Source: Sedimentibacter sp. (GTDB lineage: Bacteria > Bacillota > Clostridia > Tissierellales > Sedimentibacteraceae). Taken from it: 6,466 bases of DNA. Below, piece after piece: positions 5,645 to 6,466 of this stretch. The translations under genes and the position numbers were made by a program. Below the pieces are notes generated by a model. The model saw only the letters and a list, made by a program, of their open reading frames with translations. It was not told the origin of the DNA and searched no databases. Position 1 is the first letter of the stretch, and every line of letters begins with the position of its first letter. The stretch lies in NCBI GenBank assembly GCA_029256005.1, contig JAQSYS010000104.1, positions 1-6,466 of the forward strand, in the 5' to 3' direction.

Positions 5645-6340
5645 GTGATAGAATTTAATAATGTGTCAAAAATTTACAAAAAAGAATTTACTGCAGTTAA
5701 GAATATTAACTTAAAAATAGATAGTGGCGAATTTTTATTCATAGTAGGCAAGAGTGGTGCTGGAAAAAGTACATTGATTAAGCTTTTGCTCCGAGAAATA
5801 ATTCCAAGTGATGGAGTTATTACATACAACAATCAAGATATAACTAAAATAAGAAAAAGAAACGTTTCTCAATACAGAAGAAAAATAGGTTTTGTATTTC
5901 AAGATTACAGACTTTTGCCTAAGATGACCGTGTATGAAAATGTGGCATTTGCAATGGAAATGATATGTTGCCCTCCTAAAACAATAAGAAGGGAAGTTCC
6001 ATTGGTTCTTAGTATGGTAGGATTAAGTGACAAAGCAAAATATTATCCTGATGAGCTTTCAGGTGGTGAACAGCAAAGAGTTGCAATAGCTCGAGCTGTT
6101 ATAAACAAGCCTGAAACTATAATTGCGGACGAGCCTACAGGAAACCTAGACCCTGAGACATCTAAGGAAATAATGAAAATCCTCACTGAAATTAACAAAA
6201 GAGGGACAACAGTTATAATGGCAACACATGATATGAATATAGTTCATAACTACCCCAAAAGAGTAGTGGAACTTAATCGTGGTGTCATTGTCAGAGATAT
6301 GAAGGCAGGGGGAAATGTCAATGAACCTAAAGAAGTTTAA
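5645..6340 (+). CDS. ftsE: Cell-division ABC transporter ATP-binding protein FtsE
   Basis: ATPase subunit of the FtsEX complex, which sits on the inner face of the membrane and drives FtsX to activate peptidoglycan hydrolases at the division site or along the wall. The 231 residues from the GTG at 5645 begin MIEFNNVSKIY, as FtsE proteins usually do. A longer frame from the GTG at 5627 adds six residues but is unlikely given the promoter and ribosome site. All ABC motifs are intact: Walker A GKSGAGKST (35-43), Q-loop Gln86 (FQDYRLLPKMTVYENVAF), signature LSGGEQ (138-143), Walker B IIADEP (159-164), D-loop GNLDP (166-170) and switch His195 (ATHD). The YRLLPKMTVYENVAF stretch is characteristic of FtsE rather than LolD or MacB. 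It overlaps ftsX by 20 bases, implying coupled translation. Confidence 0.95.
   Translation: MIEFNNVSKIYKKEFTAVKNINLKIDSGEFLFIVGKSGAGKSTLIKLLLREIIPSDGVITYNNQDITKIRKRNVSQYRRKIGFVFQDYRLLPKMTVYENVAFAMEMICCPPKTIRREVPLVLSMVGLSDKAKYYPDELSGGEQQRVAIARAVINKPETIIADEPTGNLDPETSKEIMKILTEINKRGTTVIMATHDMNIVHNYPKRVVELNRGVIVRDMKAGGNVNEPKEV
6307..6312 (+). promoter_or_regulatory. Ribosome binding site of ftsX inside ftsE
   Basis: AGGGGG (6307-6312) lies eight bases before the ATG at 6321 and only two before the in-frame ATG at 6315, so 6321 is the better ftsX start. Confidence 0.65.
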
Positions 6341-6466
6341 TTATATTTTCAGACAAGCTTTTAAGAGCATGTGGAGAAACCGAATGATGGGTCTTGCATC
6401 CATTGGTTCAGTAACAGCAGTATTAATAATACTTGGTTTTGTATTGATAATAGTTTTAAATGTGAA
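6321..6466 (+). CDS. ftsX: Cell-division protein FtsX, N-terminal 48 residues (3' end outside window)
   Basis: Membrane subunit of FtsEX. The visible residues begin MNLKKFNYIFRQAFKSMWRNRMMGLASIGSV. This is the cytoplasmic amphipathic start with the AFKSxWRNRxM motif typical of Firmicute FtsX, and it leads into the first membrane helix (about residues 24-47, ending GFVLIIVLNV). FtsX normally has four membrane helices and a large outer loop that contacts a peptidoglycan hydrolase or its activator; these lie beyond the window. The gene starts 20 bases before the end of ftsE in another frame. The ATG at 6315 would add two residues but is too close to the ribosome site. The identification rests on this motif together with the ftsE overlap. 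Confidence 0.92.
   Translation, partial: MNLKKFNYIFRQAFKSMWRNRMMGLASIGSVTAVLIILGFVLIIVLNV

Noticed and set aside
1..6466. CRISPR array, tRNA or rRNA gene, or insertion sequence
   Set aside because: No regularly spaced repeats, cloverleaf-like segments, rRNA motifs or transposase reading frames were seen on either strand.

Overview
The window is AT-rich, with strong AGGAGG-type ribosome sites, short spacers and Clostridia-like protein sequences. It most likely comes from an anaerobic, low-GC Firmicute (Clostridia or Tissierellia type). That placement rests on base composition and protein style; there is no rRNA or other marker here.

Layout. Positions 1-537 hold the 3' end of an acetyl-CoA hydrolase/CoA-transferase family gene. 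After a 158-base gap comes a tight plus-strand operon, 696-4174, with the split methylmalonyl-CoA mutase: catalytic subunit (mcmA1), B12-binding subunit (mcmA2), the chaperone GTPase meaB and the epimerase mce. It ends in a clear rho-independent terminator at 4188-4221. A minus-strand gene at 4235-4627 encodes a small cysteine-rich protein with a MazG-like C-terminal helix. It has its own near-ideal promoter, TTGACA-N18-TATAAT. Divergent from it, 4855-5292 encodes a membrane-anchored protein with a PrcB C-terminal-like domain. Next is a 352-base non-coding stretch with a 79-base imperfect palindrome of dispersed-repeat type and a promoter. This leads into ftsE (5645-6340) and the start of ftsX (6321 to the window end).

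How the genes work together. The first five genes interconvert succinyl-CoA with (R)- and (S)-methylmalonyl-CoA using adenosylcobalamin, with MeaB guarding the mutase. The CoA-transferase would exchange CoA between succinate and acetate or propionate. This is the core of propionate formation or use, but the methylmalonyl-CoA decarboxylase or propionyl-CoA carboxylase that would complete it is not in the window. FtsEX is the ABC-type complex that controls peptidoglycan hydrolases during division or elongation.

No clearly new system is evident. The items most worth a second look are a perfect 12-base-arm palindrome inside meaB, the 79-base palindromic repeat with A6/T6 flanks before ftsE, and the cysteine-rich MazG-like protein.
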